From Ecdyonurus torrentis (Eukaryota > Arthropoda > Insecta > Ephemeroptera > Heptageniidae): a stretch of DNA of 64,000 bases. The notes under the pieces were generated by a model that was given only the letters and a program-made list of their open reading frames with translations, did no database searches and was not told the DNA's origin. This document shows, piece after piece, positions 10,691-24,466 of this stretch (position 1 is the first letter of the stretch; the number at the start of each line of letters is the position of its first letter). The stretch is from contig CASGGR010000039.1 in the NCBI GenBank assembly GCA_949318235.1, positions 682,001 through 746,000 of the forward strand. The letters are read 5' to 3'. Position numbers and translations under genes: made by a program.

Positions 10691-13642
10691 TCATGACTTG
10701 GTTTGGCTACATGATGAGTGAAAACTAAAGTTGTCAATAACCCAAAAAGTATGCGTCGGAGCAAAAAAGTTCAAGATATCTTTTTTGTAGAGAATTGAAA
10801 AACCTATGTCATAAGTCAAATTTGATGTCTGTAGCATTCTTAGTTTTTGAGAAATCATCAAAACTAGTTTTAATCGTGTAAAAAGTATGATTAAAAACAT
10901 TCAATAACATTTGGTTCTTGAAATAGACACTTTGTTTCATGACTTGGTTTGGCTACATGATGAGTGAAAACTAAAGTTGTCAATAACCCAAAAAGTATGC
11001 GTCGGAGCAAAAAAGTTCAAGATATCTTTTTTGTAGAGAATTGAAAAACCTATGTCATTAGTCAAATTTGATGTCTGTAGCATTCTTAGTTTTTGAGCAA
11101 TCATCAAAACTAGTTTTAATCGTGTAAAAAGTATGATTTTTATCATTCAATAACATTTGGTTCTTGAAATAGAAACTTTGTTTCATGACTTAGTTTGGCT
11201 ACATAATAAGTGAAAACTAAAATTGTCAATAACCCAAAAAGTATGCGTCGAAGCAAAAAAGTTCAAGACATCTTTTTTGTAGAGAATTGAAAAACCTATG
11301 TCATAAGTCAAATTTGATGTCTGTAGCATTCTTAGTTTTTGAGAAATCATCAAAACTAGTTTTAATCGTGTAAAAAGTATGATTAAAAACATTCAATAAC
11401 ATTTGGTTCTTGAAATAGACACTTTGTTTCATGACTTGGTTTGGCTACATGATGAGTGAAAACTAAAGTTGTCAATAACCCAAAAAGTATGCGTCGGAGC
11501 AAAAAAGTTCAAGATATCTTTTTTGTAGAGAATTGAAAAACCTATGTCATAAGTCAAACTTAAAGTCTGTAGCATACTTAGTTTTTGAGAAATCATCAAA
11601 AGTAGTCTTAATCGTGTAAAAAGTATGATTCAAAACATTCAATAACATTTGGTTCTTGAAATAGAAACTTTGTTTCATGACTTGGTTTGGCTACATGATG
11701 AGTGAAAACTAAAATTGTCAATAACCCAAAAAGTATGCGTCGAAGCAAAAAAGTTCAAGACATCTTTTTTGTAGAGAATTGAAAAACCTATGATATAAGT
11801 CAAATTTAATGTCTGTAGCATTTTTAGTTTTTGAGAAATCATCAAAACTAGTTTTAATCGTGTAAAAAGTATGATTAAAAACATTCAATAACATTTGGTT
11901 CTTGAAATAGACACTTTGTTTCATGACTTGGTTTGGCTACATGATGAGTAAAAACTAAAGTTGTCAATAACCCAAAAAGTATGCGTCGGAGCAAAAAAGT
12001 TCAAGATATCTTTTTTGTAGAGAATTGAAAAACCTATGTCATTAGTTAAATTTGATGTCTGTAGCATTCTTAGTTTTTGAGAAATCATCAAAACTAGTTT
12101 TAATCGTGTAAAAAGTATGATTAAAAACATTCAATAACATTTGGTTCTTGAAATAGACACTTTGTTTCATGACTTGGTTTGGCTACATGATGAGTGAAAA
12201 CTAAAGTTGTCAATAACCCAAAAAGTATGCGTCGGAGCAAAAAAGTTCAAGATATCTTTTTTGTAGAGAATTGAAAAACCTATGTCATAAGTCAAATTTG
12301 ATGTCTGTAGCATTCTTAGTTTTTGAGAAATCATCAAAACTAGTTTTAATCGTGTAAAAAGTATGATTAAAAACATTCAATAACATTTGGTTCTTGAAAT
12401 AGACACTTTGTTTCATGACTTGGTTTGGCTACATGATGAGTGAAAACTAAAGTTGTCAATAACCCAAAAAGTATGCGTCGGAGCAAAAAAGTTCAAGATA
12501 TCTTTTTTGTAGAGAATTGAAAAACCTATGTCATAAGTCAAATTTGATGTCTGTAGCATTCTTAGTTTTTGAGAAATCATCAAAACTAGTTTTAATCGTG
12601 TAAAAAGTATGATTTTTATCATTCAATAACATTTGGTTCTTGAAATAGAAACTTTCTTTCATGACTTGGTTTGGCTACACGATGAGTGAAAACTTAAATT
12701 GTCAATAACCCAAAAAGTATGCGTCGGAGCAAAAAAGTTCAAGACATCTTTTTTGTAGAGACTTGAAAAACCTATGTTATAAGTCAAATTTGATGTCTGT
12801 AGCATTCTTAGTTTTTGAGCAATCATCAAAACTAGTTTTAATCGTGTAAAAAGTATGATTTTTATCATTCAATAACATTTGGTTCTTGAAATAGAAACTT
12901 TGTTTCATGACTAGGTTTGGCTACATGATAAGTGAAAACTAAAATTGTCAATAACCCAAAAAGTATGCGTCGGAGCAAAAAAGTTTAAGACATCTTTTTT
13001 GTAGAGAATTAAAAAACCTATGTTATAAGTTAAATTTGATGTCTGTAGCATTCTTAGTTTTTGAGAAATCATCAAAACTAGTTTTAATCGTGTAAAAAGT
13101 ATGATTCAAAACATTCAATAACATTTGGTTCTTGAAATAGAAACTTTGTTTCATGACTTGGTTTGGCTACATGATGAGTGAAAACTAAAATTGTCAATAA
13201 CCCAAAAAGTATGCGTCGAAGCAAAAAAGTTCAAGACATCTTTTTTGTAGAGAATTGAAAAACCTATGTCATAAGTCAAATTTGATGTCTGTAGCATTCT
13301 TAGTTTTTGAGAAATCATCAAAACTAGTTTTAATCGTGTAAAAAGTATGATTAAAAACATTCAATAACATTTGGTTCTTGAAATAGACACTTTGTTTCAT
13401 GACTTGGTTTGGCTACATGATGAGTGAAAACTAAAGTTGTCAATAACCCAAAAAGTATGCGTCGGAGCAAAAAAGTTCAAGATATCTTTTTTGTAGAGAA
13501 TTGAAAAACCTATGTCATAAGTCAAATTTGATGTCTGTAGCATTCTTAGTTTTTGAGAAATCATCAAAACTAGTTTTAATCGTGTAAAAAGTATGATTAA
13601 AAACATTCAATAACATTTGGTTCTTGAAATAGACACTTTGTT
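10691..13642 (+). repeat. 12-unit duplicated block, copy 1 (period 3198 bp)
   Basis: Units a, n, v-like, c, d, n-like, a, s, y, l, v, a. It matches 13889-16840 unit for unit at an offset of 3198 bp (13 units). The rare base in AGCATACTTA at 11571-11580 is shared with 14769-14778, and both copies have ATAATAAG with CTTAG in the third unit. These rare marks show that the two blocks descend from one segment duplication. Confidence 0.8.
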
Positions 13643-13888
13643 TCATGACTTGGTTTGGCTACATGATGAGTGAAAACTAAAGTTGTCAATAACCCAAAAA
13701 GTATGCGTCGGAGCAAAAAAGTTCAAGATATATTTTTTGTAGAGAATTGAAAAACCTATGTCATAAGTCAAATTTGATGTCTGTAGCATTCTTAGTTTTT
13801 GAGAAATCATCAAAACTAGTTTTAATCGTGTAAAAAGTATGATTAAAAACATTCAATAACATTTGGTTCTTGAAATAGACACTTTGTT

Positions 13889-16840
13889 TCATGACTTGGT
13901 TTGGCTACATGATGAGTGAAAACTAAAGTTGTCAATAACCCAAAAAGTATGCGTCGGAGCAAAAAAGTTCAAGATATCTTTTTTGTAGAGAATTGAAAAA
14001 CCTATGTCATAAGTCAAATTTGATGTCTGTAGCATTCTTAGTTTTTGAGAAATCATCAAAACTAGTTTTAATCGTGTAAAAAGTATGATTAAAAACATTC
14101 AATAACATTTGGTTCTTGAAATAGACACTTTGTTTCATGACTTGGTTTGGCTACATGATGAGTGAAAACTAAAGTTGTCAATAACCCAAAAAGTATGCGT
14201 CGGAGCAAAAAAGTTCAAGATATCTTTTTTGTAGAGAATTGAAAAACCTATGTCATTAGTCAAATTTGATGTCTGTAGCATTCTTAGTTTTTGAGCAATC
14301 ATCAAAACTAGTTTTAATCGTGTAAAAAGTATGATTTTTATCATTCAATAACATTTGGTTCTTGAAATAGAAACTTTGTTTCATGACTTAGTTTGGCTAC
14401 ATAATAAGTGAAAACTAAAATTGTCAATAACCCAAAAAGTATGCGTCGAAGCAAAAAAGTTCAAGACATCTTTTTTGTAGAGAATTGAAAAACCTATGTC
14501 ATAAGTCAAATTTGATGTCTGTAGCATTCTTAGTTTTTGAGAAATCATCAAAACTAGTTTTAATCGTGTAAAAAGTATGATTAAAAACATTCAATAACAT
14601 TTGGTTCTTGAAATAGACACTTTGTTTCATGACTTGGTTTGGCTACATGATGAGTGAAAACTAAAGTTGTCAATAACCCAAAAAGTATGCGTCGGAGCAA
14701 AAAAGTTCAAGATATCTTTTTTGTAGAGAATTGAAAAACCTATGTCATAAGTCAAACTTAAAGTCTGTAGCATACTTAGTTTTTGAGAAATCATCAAAAG
14801 TAGTCTTAATCGTGTAAAAAGTATGATTCAAAACATTCAATAACATTTGGTTCTTGAAATAGAAACTTTGTTTCATGACTTGGTTTGGCTACATGATGAG
14901 TGAAAACTAAAATTGTCAATAACCCAAAAAGTATGCGTCGAAGCAAAAAAGTTCAAGACATCTTTTTTGTAGAGAATTGAAAAACCTATGATATAAGTCA
15001 AATTTAATGTCTGTAGCATTTTTAGTTTTTGAGAAATCATCAAAACTAGTTTTAATCGTGTAAAAAGTATGATTAAAAACATTCAATAACATTTGGTTCT
15101 TGAAATAGACACTTTGTTTCATGACTTGGTTTGGCTACATGATGAGTAAAAACTAAAGTTGTCAATAACCCAAAAAGTATGCGTCGGAGCAAAAAAGTTC
15201 AAGATATCTTTTTTGTAGAGAATTGAAAAACCTATGTCATTAGTTAAATTTGATGTCTGTAGCATTCTTAGTTTTTGAGAAATCATCAAAACTAGTTTTA
15301 ATCGTGTAAAAAGTATGATTAAAAACATTCAATAACATTTGGTTCTTGAAATAGACACTTTGTTTCATGACTTGGTTTGGCTACATGATGAGTGAAAACT
15401 AAAGTTGTCAATAACCCAAAAAGTATGCGTCGGAGCAAAAAAGTTCAAGATATCTTTTTTGTAGAGAATTGAAAAACCTATGTCATAAGTCAAATTTGAT
15501 GTCTGTAGCATTCTTAGTTTTTGAGAAATCATCAAAACTAGTTTTAATCGTGTAAAAAGTATGATTAAAAACATTCAATAACATTTGGTTCTTGAAATAG
15601 ACACTTTGTTTCATGACTTGGTTTGGCTACATGATGAGTGAAAACTAAAGTTGTCAATAACCCAAAAAGTATGCGTCGGAGCAAAAAAGTTCAAGATATC
15701 TTTTTTGTAGAGAATTGAAAAACCTATGTCATAAGTCAAATTTGATGTCTGTAGCATTCTTAGTTTTTGAGAAATCATCAAAACTAGTTTTAATCGTGTA
15801 AAAAGTATGATTTTTATCATTCAATAACATTTGGTTCTTGAAATAGAAACTTTCTTTCATGACTTGGTTTGGCTACACGATGAGTGAAAACTTAAATTGT
15901 CAATAACCCAAAAAGTATGCGTCGGAGCAAAAAAGTTCAAGACATCTTTTTTGTAGAGACTTGAAAAACCTATGTTATAAGTCAAATTTGATGTCTGTAG
16001 CATTCTTAGTTTTTGAGCAATCATCAAAACTAGTTTTAATCGTGTAAAAAGTATGATTTTTATCATTCAATAACATTTGGTTCTTGAAATAGAAACTTTG
16101 TTTCATGACTAGGTTTGGCTACATGATAAGTGAAAACTAAAATTGTCAATAACCCAAAAAGTATGCGTCGGAGCAAAAAAGTTTAAGACATCTTTTTTGT
16201 AGAGAATTAAAAAACCTATGTTATAAGTTAAATTTGATGTCTGTAGCATTCTTAGTTTTTGAGAAATCATCAAAACTAGTTTTAATCGTGTAAAAAGTAT
16301 GATTCAAAACATTCAATAACATTTGGTTCTTGAAATAGAAACTTTGTTTCATGACTTGGTTTGGCTACATGATGAGTGAAAACTAAAATTGTCAATAACC
16401 CAAAAAGTATGCGTCGAAGCAAAAAAGTTCAAGACATCTTTTTTGTAGAGAATTGAAAAACCTATGTCATAAGTCAAATTTGATGTCTGTAGCATTCTTA
16501 GTTTTTGAGAAATCATCAAAACTAGTTTTAATCGTGTAAAAAGTATGATTAAAAACATTCAATAACATTTGGTTCTTGAAATAGACACTTTGTTTCATGA
16601 CTTGGTTTGGCTACATGATGAGTGAAAACTAAAGTTGTCAATAACCCAAAAAGTATGCGTCGGAGCAAAAAAGTTCAAGATATCTTTTTTGTAGAGAATT
16701 GAAAAACCTATGTCATAAGTCAAATTTGATGTCTGTAGCATTCTTAGTTTTTGAGAAATCATCAAAACTAGTTTTAATCGTGTAAAAAGTATGATTAAAA
16801 ACATTCAATAACATTTGGTTCTTGAAATAGACACTTTGTT
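13889..16840 (+). repeat. 12-unit duplicated block, copy 2 (period 3198 bp)
   Basis: Same order and rare marks as 10691-13642. One extra unit (13643-13888) separates the two copies. It carries a private change at 13732 that breaks the GATATC palindrome, and that change reappears at 19390, 5658 bp (23 units) away. Confidence 0.8.
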
Positions 16841-19054
16841 TCATGACTTGGTTTGGCTACATGATGAGTGAAAACTAAAGTTGTCAATAACCCAAAAAGT
16901 ATGCGTCGGAGCAAAAAAGTTCAAGATATCTTTTTTGTAGAGAATTGAAAAACCTATGTCATAAGTCAAATTTGATGTCTGTAGCATTCTTAGTTTTTGA
17001 GAAATCATCAAAACTAGTTTTAATCGTGTAAAAAGTATGATTTTTATCATTCAATAACATTTGGTTCTTGAAATAGAAACTTTCTTTCATGACTTGGTTT
17101 GGCTACACGATGAGTGAAAACTTAAATTGTCAATAACCCAAAAAGTATGCGTCGGAGCAAAAAAGTTCAAGACATCTTTTTTGTAGAGACTTGAAAAACC
17201 TATGTTATAAGTCAAATTTGATGTCTGTAGCATTCTTAGTTTTTGAGCAATCATCAAAACTAGTTTTAATCGTGTAAAAAGTATGATTTTTATCATTCAA
17301 TAACATTTGGTTCTTGAAATAGAAACTTTGTTTCATGACTAGGTTTGGCTACATGATAAGTGAAAACTAAAATTGTCAATAACCCAAAAAGTATGCGTCG
17401 GAGCAAAAAAGTTTAAGACATCTTTTTTGTAGAGAATTAAAAAACCTATGTTATAAGTTAAATTTGATGTCTGTAGCATTCTTAGTTTTTGAGAAATCAT
17501 CAAAACTAGTTTTAATCGTGTAAAAAGTATGATTCAAAACATTCAATAACATTTGGTTCTTGAAATAGAAACTTTGTTTCATGACTTGGTTTGGCTACAT
17601 GATGAGTGAAAACTAAAATTGTCAATAACCCAAAAAGTATGCGTCGAAGCAAAAAAGTTCAAGACATCTTTTTTGTAGAGAATTGAAAAACCTATGTCAT
17701 AAGTCAAATTTGATGTCTGTAGCATTCTTAGTTTTTGAGAAATCATCAAAACTAGTTTTAATCGTGTAAAAAGTATGATTAAAAACATTCAATAACATTT
17801 GGTTCTTGAAATAGACACTTTGTTTCATGACTTGGTTTGGCTACATGATGAGTGAAAACTAAAGTTGTCAATAACCCAAAAAGTATGCGTCGGAGCAAAA
17901 AAGTTCAAGATATCTTTTTTGTAGAGAATTGAAAAACCTATGTCATAAGTCAAATTTGATGTCTGTAGCATTCTTAGTTTTTGAGAAATCATCAAAACTA
18001 GTTTTAATCGTGTAAAAAGTATGATTAAAAACATTCAATAACATTTGGTTCTTGAAATAGACACTTTGTTTCATGACTTGGTTTGGCTACATGATGAGTG
18101 AAAACTAAAGTTGTCAATAACCCAAAAAGTATGCGTCGGAGCAAAAAAGTTCAAGATATCTTTTTTGTAGAGAATTGAAAAACCTATGTCATAAGTCAAA
18201 TTTGATGTCTGTAGCATTCTTAGTTTTTGAGAAATCATCAAAACTAGTTTTAATCGTGTAAAAAGTATGATTTTTATCATTCAATAACATTTGGTTCTTG
18301 AAATAGAAACTTTCTTTCATGACTTGGTTTGGCTACACGATGAGTGAAAACTTAAATTGTCAATAACCCAAAAAGTATGCGTCGGAGCAAAAAAGTTCAA
18401 GACATCTTTTTTGTAGAGACTTGAAAAACCTATGTTATAAGTCAAATTTGATGTCTGTAGCATTCTTAGTTTTTGAGCAATCATCAAAACTAGTTTTAAT
18501 CGTGTAAAAAGTATGATTTTTATCATTCAATAACATTTGGTTCTTGAAATAGAAACTTTGTTTCATGACTAGGTTTGGCTACATGATAAGTGAAAACTAA
18601 AATTGTCAATAACCCAAAAAGTATGCGTCGGAGCAAAAAAGTTTAAGACATCTTTTTTGTAGAGAATTAAAAAACCTATGTTATAAGTTAAATTTGATGT
18701 CTGTAGCATTCTTAGTTTTTGAGAAATCATCAAAACTAGTTTTAATCGTGTAAAAAGTATGATTCAAAACATTCAATAACATTTGGTTCTTGAAATAGAA
18801 ACTTTGTTTCATGACTTGGTTTGGCTACATGATGAGTGAAAACTAAAATTGTCAATAACCCAAAAAGTATGCGTCGAAGCAAAAAAGTTCAAGACATCTT
18901 TTTTGTAGAGAATTGAAAAACCTATGTCATAAGTCAAATTTGATGTCTGTAGCATTCTTAGTTTTTGAGAAATCATCAAAACTAGTTTTAATCGTGTAAA
19001 AAGTATGATTAAAAACATTCAATAACATTTGGTTCTTGAAATAGACACTTTGTT
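15365..19054 (+). repeat. Five-unit higher-order repeat a-s-y-l-v, three tandem copies (1230 bp each)
   Basis: The order a, s, y, l, v repeats at 15365, 16595 and 17825 without a visible difference in unit class. The same cassette occurs singly at about 8723, 12167, 38735, 41934 and 47594, so it is a recurrent building block. The first copy overlaps the end of the 3198-bp block repeat, which suggests that the five-unit expansion followed that duplication. Confidence 0.8.
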
Positions 19055-19792
19055 TCATGACTTGGTTTGGCTACATGATGAGTGAAAACTAAAGTTGTCA
19101 ATAACCCAAAAAGTATGCGTCGGAGCAAAAAAGTTCAAGATATCTTTTTTGTAGAGAATTGAAAAACCTATGTCATAAGTCAAATTTGATGTCTGTAGCA
19201 TTCTTAGTTTTTGAGAAATCATCAAAACTAGTTTTAATCGTGTAAAAAGTATGATTAAAAACATTCAATAACATTTGGTTCTTGAAATAGACACTTTGTT
19301 TCATGACTTGGTTTGGCTACATGATGAGTGAAAACTAAAGTTGTCAATAACCCAAAAAGTATGCGTCGGAGCAAAAAAGTTCAAGATATATTTTTTGTAG
19401 AGAATTGAAAAACCTATGTCATAAGTCAAATTTGATGTCTGTAGCATTCTTAGTTTTTGAGAAATCATCAAAACTAGTTTTAATCGTGTAAAAAGTATGA
19501 TTAAAAACATTCAATAACATTTGGTTCTTGAAATAGACACTTTGTTTCATGACTTGGTTTGGCTACATGATGAGTGAAAACTAAAGTTGTCAATAACCCA
19601 AAAAGTATGCGTCGGAGCAAAAAAGTTCAAGATATCTTTTTTGTAGAGAATTGAAAAACCTATGTCATAAGTCAAATTTGATGTCTGTAGCATTCTTAGT
19701 TTTTGAGAAATCATCAAAACTAGTTTTAATCGTGTAAAAAGTATGATTAAAAACATTCAATAACATTTGGTTCTTGAAATAGACACTTTGTT
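18809..19792 (+). repeat. Four-unit segment copied from 13151-14134
   Basis: Units v, a, a with the private C-to-A change at 19390, then a. The same four units with the same rare change lie at 13151-14134, 5658 bp upstream. The shared rare base supports a copy event rather than chance. Confidence 0.7.
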
Positions 19793-22498
19793 TCATGACT
19801 TGGTTTGGCTACATGATGAGTGAAAACTAAAGTTGTCAATAACCCAAAAAGTATGCGTCGGAGCAAAAAAGTTCAAGATATCTTTTTTGTAGAGAATTGA
19901 AAAACCTATGTCATAAGTCAAATTTGATGTCTGTAGCATTCTTAGTTTTTGAGAAATCATCAAAACTAGTTTTAATCGTGTAAAAAGTATGAATAAAAAC
20001 ATTCAATAACATTTGGTTCTTGAAATAGACACTTTGTTTCATGACTTGGTTTGGCTACATGATGAGTGAAAACTAAAGTTGTCAATAACCCAAAAAGTAT
20101 GCGTCGGAGCAAAAAAGTTCAAGATATCTTTTTTGTAGAGAATTGAAAAACCTATGTCATAAGTCAAATTTGATGTCTGTAGCATTCTTAGTTTTTGAGA
20201 AATCATCAAAACTAGTTTTAATCGTGTAAAAAGTATGATTTTTATCATTCAATAACATTTGGTTCTTGAAATAGAAACTTTCTTTCATGACTTGGTTTGG
20301 CTACATGATGAGTGAAAACTAAAATTGTCAATAACCCAAAAAGTATGCGTCGGAGCAAAAAAGTTCAAGACATCTTTTTTGTAGAGACTTGAAAAACCTA
20401 TGTTATAAGTCAAATTTGATGTCTGTAGCATTCTTAGTTTTTGAGCAATCATCAAAACTAGTTTTAATCGTGTAAAAAGTATGATTTTTATCATTCAATA
20501 ACATTTGGTTCTTGAAATAGAAACTTTGTTTCATGACTTGGTTTGGCTACATGATAAGTGAAAACTAAAATTGTCAATAACCCAAAAAGTATGCGTCGGA
20601 GCAAAAAAGTTTAAGACATCTTTTTTGTAGAGAATTAAAAAACCTATGTTATAAGTCAAATTTGATGTCTGTAGCATTCTTAGTTTTTGAGAAATCATCA
20701 AAACTAGTTTTAATCGTGTAAAAAGTATGATTAAAAACATTCAATAACATTTGGTTCTTGAAATAGACACTTTGTTTCATGACTTGGTTTGGCTACATGA
20801 TGAGTGAAAACTAAAGTTGTCAATAACCCAAAAAGTATGCGTCGGAGCAAAAAAGTTCAAGATATCTTTTTTGTAGAGAATTGAAAAACCTATGTCATTA
20901 GTCAAATTTGATGTCTGTAGCATTCTTAGTTTTTGAGCAATCATCAAAACTAGTTTTAATCGTTTAAAAAGTATGATTTTTATCATTCAATAACATTTGG
21001 TTCTTGAAATAGAAACTTTGTTTCATGACTAGGTTTGGCTACATGATAAGTGAAAACTAAAATTGTCAATAACCCAAAAAGTATGCGTCGGAGCAAAAAA
21101 GTTTAAGACATCTTTTTTGTAGAGAATTAAAAAACCTATGTTATAAGTTAAATTTGATGTCTGTAGCATTCTTAGTTTTTGAGAAATCATCAAAACTAGT
21201 TTTAATCGTGTAAAAAGTATGATTCAAAACATTCAATAACATTTGGTTCTTGAAATAGAAACTTTGTTTCATGACTTGGTTTGGCTACATGATGAGTGAA
21301 AACTAAAATTGTCAATAACCCAAAAAGTATGCGTCGAAGCAAAAAAGTTCAAGACATCTTTTTTGTAGAGAATTGAAAAACCTATGTCATAAGTCAAATT
21401 TGATGTCTGTAGCATTCTTAGTTTTTGAGAAATCATCAAAACTAGTTTTAATCGTGTAAAAAGTATGATTTTTATCATTCAATAACATTTGGTTCTTGAA
21501 ATAGAAACTTTCTTTCATGACTTGGTTTGGCTACATGATGAGTGAAAACTAAAATTGTCAATAACCCAAAAAGTATGCGTCGGAGCAAAAAAGTTCAAGA
21601 CATCTTTTTTGTAGAGACTTGAAAAACCTATGTTATAAGTCAAATTTGATGTCTGTAGCATTCTTAGTTTTTGAGCAATCATCAAAACTAGTTTTAATCG
21701 TGTAAAAAGTATGATTTTTATCATTCAATAACATTTGGTTCTTGAAATAGAAACTTTGTTTCATGACTTGGTTTGGCTACATGATAAGTGAAAACTAAAA
21801 TTGTCAATAACCCAAAAAGTATGCGTCGGAGCAAAAAAGTTTAAGACATCTTTTTTGTAGAGAATTAAAAAACCTATGTTATAAGTCAAATTTGATGTCT
21901 GTAGCATTCTTAGTTTTTGAGAAATCATCAAAACTAGTTTTAATCGTGTAAAAAGTATGATTAAAAACATTCAATAACATTTGGTTCTTGAAATAGACAC
22001 TTTGTTTCATGACTTGGTTTGGCTACATGATGAGTGAAAACTAAAGTTGTCAATAACCCAAAAAGTATGCGTCGGAGCAAAAAAGTTCAAGATATCTTTT
22101 TTGTAGAGAATTGAAAAACCTATGTCATTAGTCAAATTTGATGTCTGTAGCATTCTTAGTTTTTGAGCAATCATCAAAACTAGTTTTAATCGTTTAAAAA
22201 GTATGATTTTTATCATTCAATAACATTTGGTTCTTGAAATAGAAACTTTGTTTCATGACTAGGTTTGGCTACATGATAAGTGAAAACTAAAATTGTCAAT
22301 AACCCAAAAAGTATGCGTCGGAGCAAAAAAGTTTAAGACATCTTTTTTGTAGAGAATTAAAAAACCTATGTTATAAGTTAAATTTGATGTCTGTAGCATT
22401 CTTAGTTTTTGAGAAATCATCAAAACTAGTTTTAATCGTGTAAAAAGTATGATTCAAAACATTCAATAACATTTGGTTCTTGAAATAGAAACTTTGTT
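19547..22498 (+). repeat. 12-unit block, copy 1 (offset 4920 bp)
   Basis: Units a, h, s, Y, L, n, l, v, Y, L, n, l. It recurs at 24467-27418. Both n units carry CGTTTAAAAA instead of CGTGTAAAAA (changed base at 20964 and 22194), and so do those of copy 2. Confidence 0.8.
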
Positions 22499-22744
22499 TC
22501 ATGACTTGGTTTGGCTACATGATGAGTGAAAACTAAAATTGTCAATAACCCAAAAAGTATGCGTCGAAGCAAAAAAGTTCAAGACATCTTTTTTGTAGAG
22601 AATTGAAAAACCTATGTCATAAGTCAAATTTGATGTCTGTAGCATTCTTAGTTTTTGAGAAATCATCAAAACTAGTTTTAATCGTGTAAAAAGTATGATT
22701 TTTATCATTCAATAACATTTGGTTCTTGAAATAGACACTTTGTT
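20285..22744 (+). repeat. Five-unit repeat Y-L-n-l-v in tandem pair (1230 bp each)
   Basis: Y, L, n, l, v at 20285 and again at 21515. The v units here end in ATTTTTATCAT, not the usual ATTAAAAACAT. The same pair recurs at 25205-27664, where the second v ends in AATAAAAACAT. The length equals that of the a-s-y-l-v cassette but the unit content differs. Confidence 0.8.
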
Positions 22745-24466
22745 TCATGACTTGGTTTGGCTACATGATGAGTGAAAACTAAAGTTGTCAATAACCCAAA
22801 AAGTATGCGTCGGAGCAAAAAAGTTCAAGATATCTTTTTTGTAGAGAATTGAAAAACCTATATCATAAGTCAAATTTGATGTCTGTAGCATTCTTAGTTT
22901 TTGAGAAATCATCAAAACTAGTTTTAATCGTGTAAAAAGTATGAATAAAAACATTCAATAACATTTGGTTCTTGAAATAGACACTTTGTTTCATGACTTG
23001 GTTTGGCTACAAGATGAGTGAAAACTAAAGTTGTCAATAACCCAAAAAGTATGCGTCGGAGCAAAAAAGTTCAAGATATCTTTTTTGTAGAGAATTGAAA
23101 AACCTATGTCATAAGTCAAATTTGATGTCTGTAGCATTCTTAGTTTTTGAGAAATCATCAAAACTAGTTTTAATCGTGTAAAAAGTATGATTTTTATCAT
23201 TCAATAACATTTGGTTCTTGAAATAGAAACTTTCTTTCATGACTTGGTTTGGCTACATGATGAGTGAAAACTAAAATTGTCAATAACCCAAAAAGTATGC
23301 GTCGGAGCAAAAAAGTTCAAGACATCTTTTTTGTAGAGACTTAAAAAACCTATGTTATAAGTCAAACTTAAAGTCTGTAGCATTCTTAGTTTTTGAGAAA
23401 TCATCAAAAGTAGTCTTAATCGTGTAAAAAGTATGATTCAAAACATTCAATAACATTTGGTTCTTGAAATAGAAACTTTGTTTCATGACTTGGTTTGGCT
23501 ACATGATAAGTGAAAACTAAAATTGTCAATAACCCAAAAAGTATGCGTCGAAGCAAAAAAGTTCAAGATATCTTTTTTGTAGAGAATTGAAAAACCTATG
23601 TCATAAGTCAAATTTGATGTCTGTAGCATTCTTAGTTTTTGAGAAATCATCAAAACTAGTTTTAATCGTGTAAAAAGTATGATTTTTATCATTCAATAAC
23701 ATTTGGTTCTTGAAATAGAAACTTTCTTTCATGACTTGGTTTGGCTACACGATGAGTGAAAACTTAAATTGTCAATAACCCAAAAAGTATGCGTCGGAGC
23801 AAAAAAGTTCAAGATATCTTTTTTGTAGAGAATTGAAAAACCTATGTTATAAGTCAAATTTGATGTCTGTAGCATTCTTAGTTTTTGAGCAATCATCAAA
23901 ACTAGTTTTAATCGTGTAAAAAGTATGATTTTTATCATTCAATAACATTTGGTTCTTGAAATAGAAACTTTGTTTCATGACTAGGTTTGGCTACATGATA
24001 AGTGAAAACTAAAATTGTCAATAACCCAAAAAGTATGCGTCGGAGCAAAAAAGTTTAAGACATCTTTTTTGTAGAGAATTAAAAAACCTATGTTATAAGT
24101 TAAATTTGATGTCTGTAGCATTCTTAGTTTTTGAGAAATCATCAAAACTAGTTTTAATCGTGTAAAAAGTATGATTCAAAACATTCAATAACATTTGGTT
24201 CTTGAAATAGAAACTTTGTTTCATGACTTGGTTTGGCTACATGATGAGTGAAAACTAAAATTGTCAATAACCCAAAAAGTATGCGTCGAAGCAAAAAAGT
24301 TCAAGACATCTTTTTTGTAGAGAATTGAAAAACCTATGTCATAAGTCAAATTTGATGTCTGTAGCATTCTTAGTTTTTGAGAAATCATCAAAACTAGTTT
24401 TAATCGTGTAAAAAGTATGATTAAAAACATTCAATAACATTTGGTTCTTGAAATAGACACTTTGTT

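Noticed and set aside
19985..19999. AATAAA in h-type ends as a polyadenylation signal.
   Set aside because: It arises from a local change (ATTAAAAAC to AATAAAAAC) in an A-rich repeat with no gene upstream, so it is expected by chance.
20985..21000. Mammalian-type CENP-B box or telomere-like motif that would place the array.
   Set aside because: Nothing resembling the CENP-B box core or a TTAGGG/TTTAGGG run was found in the monomer or its variants.
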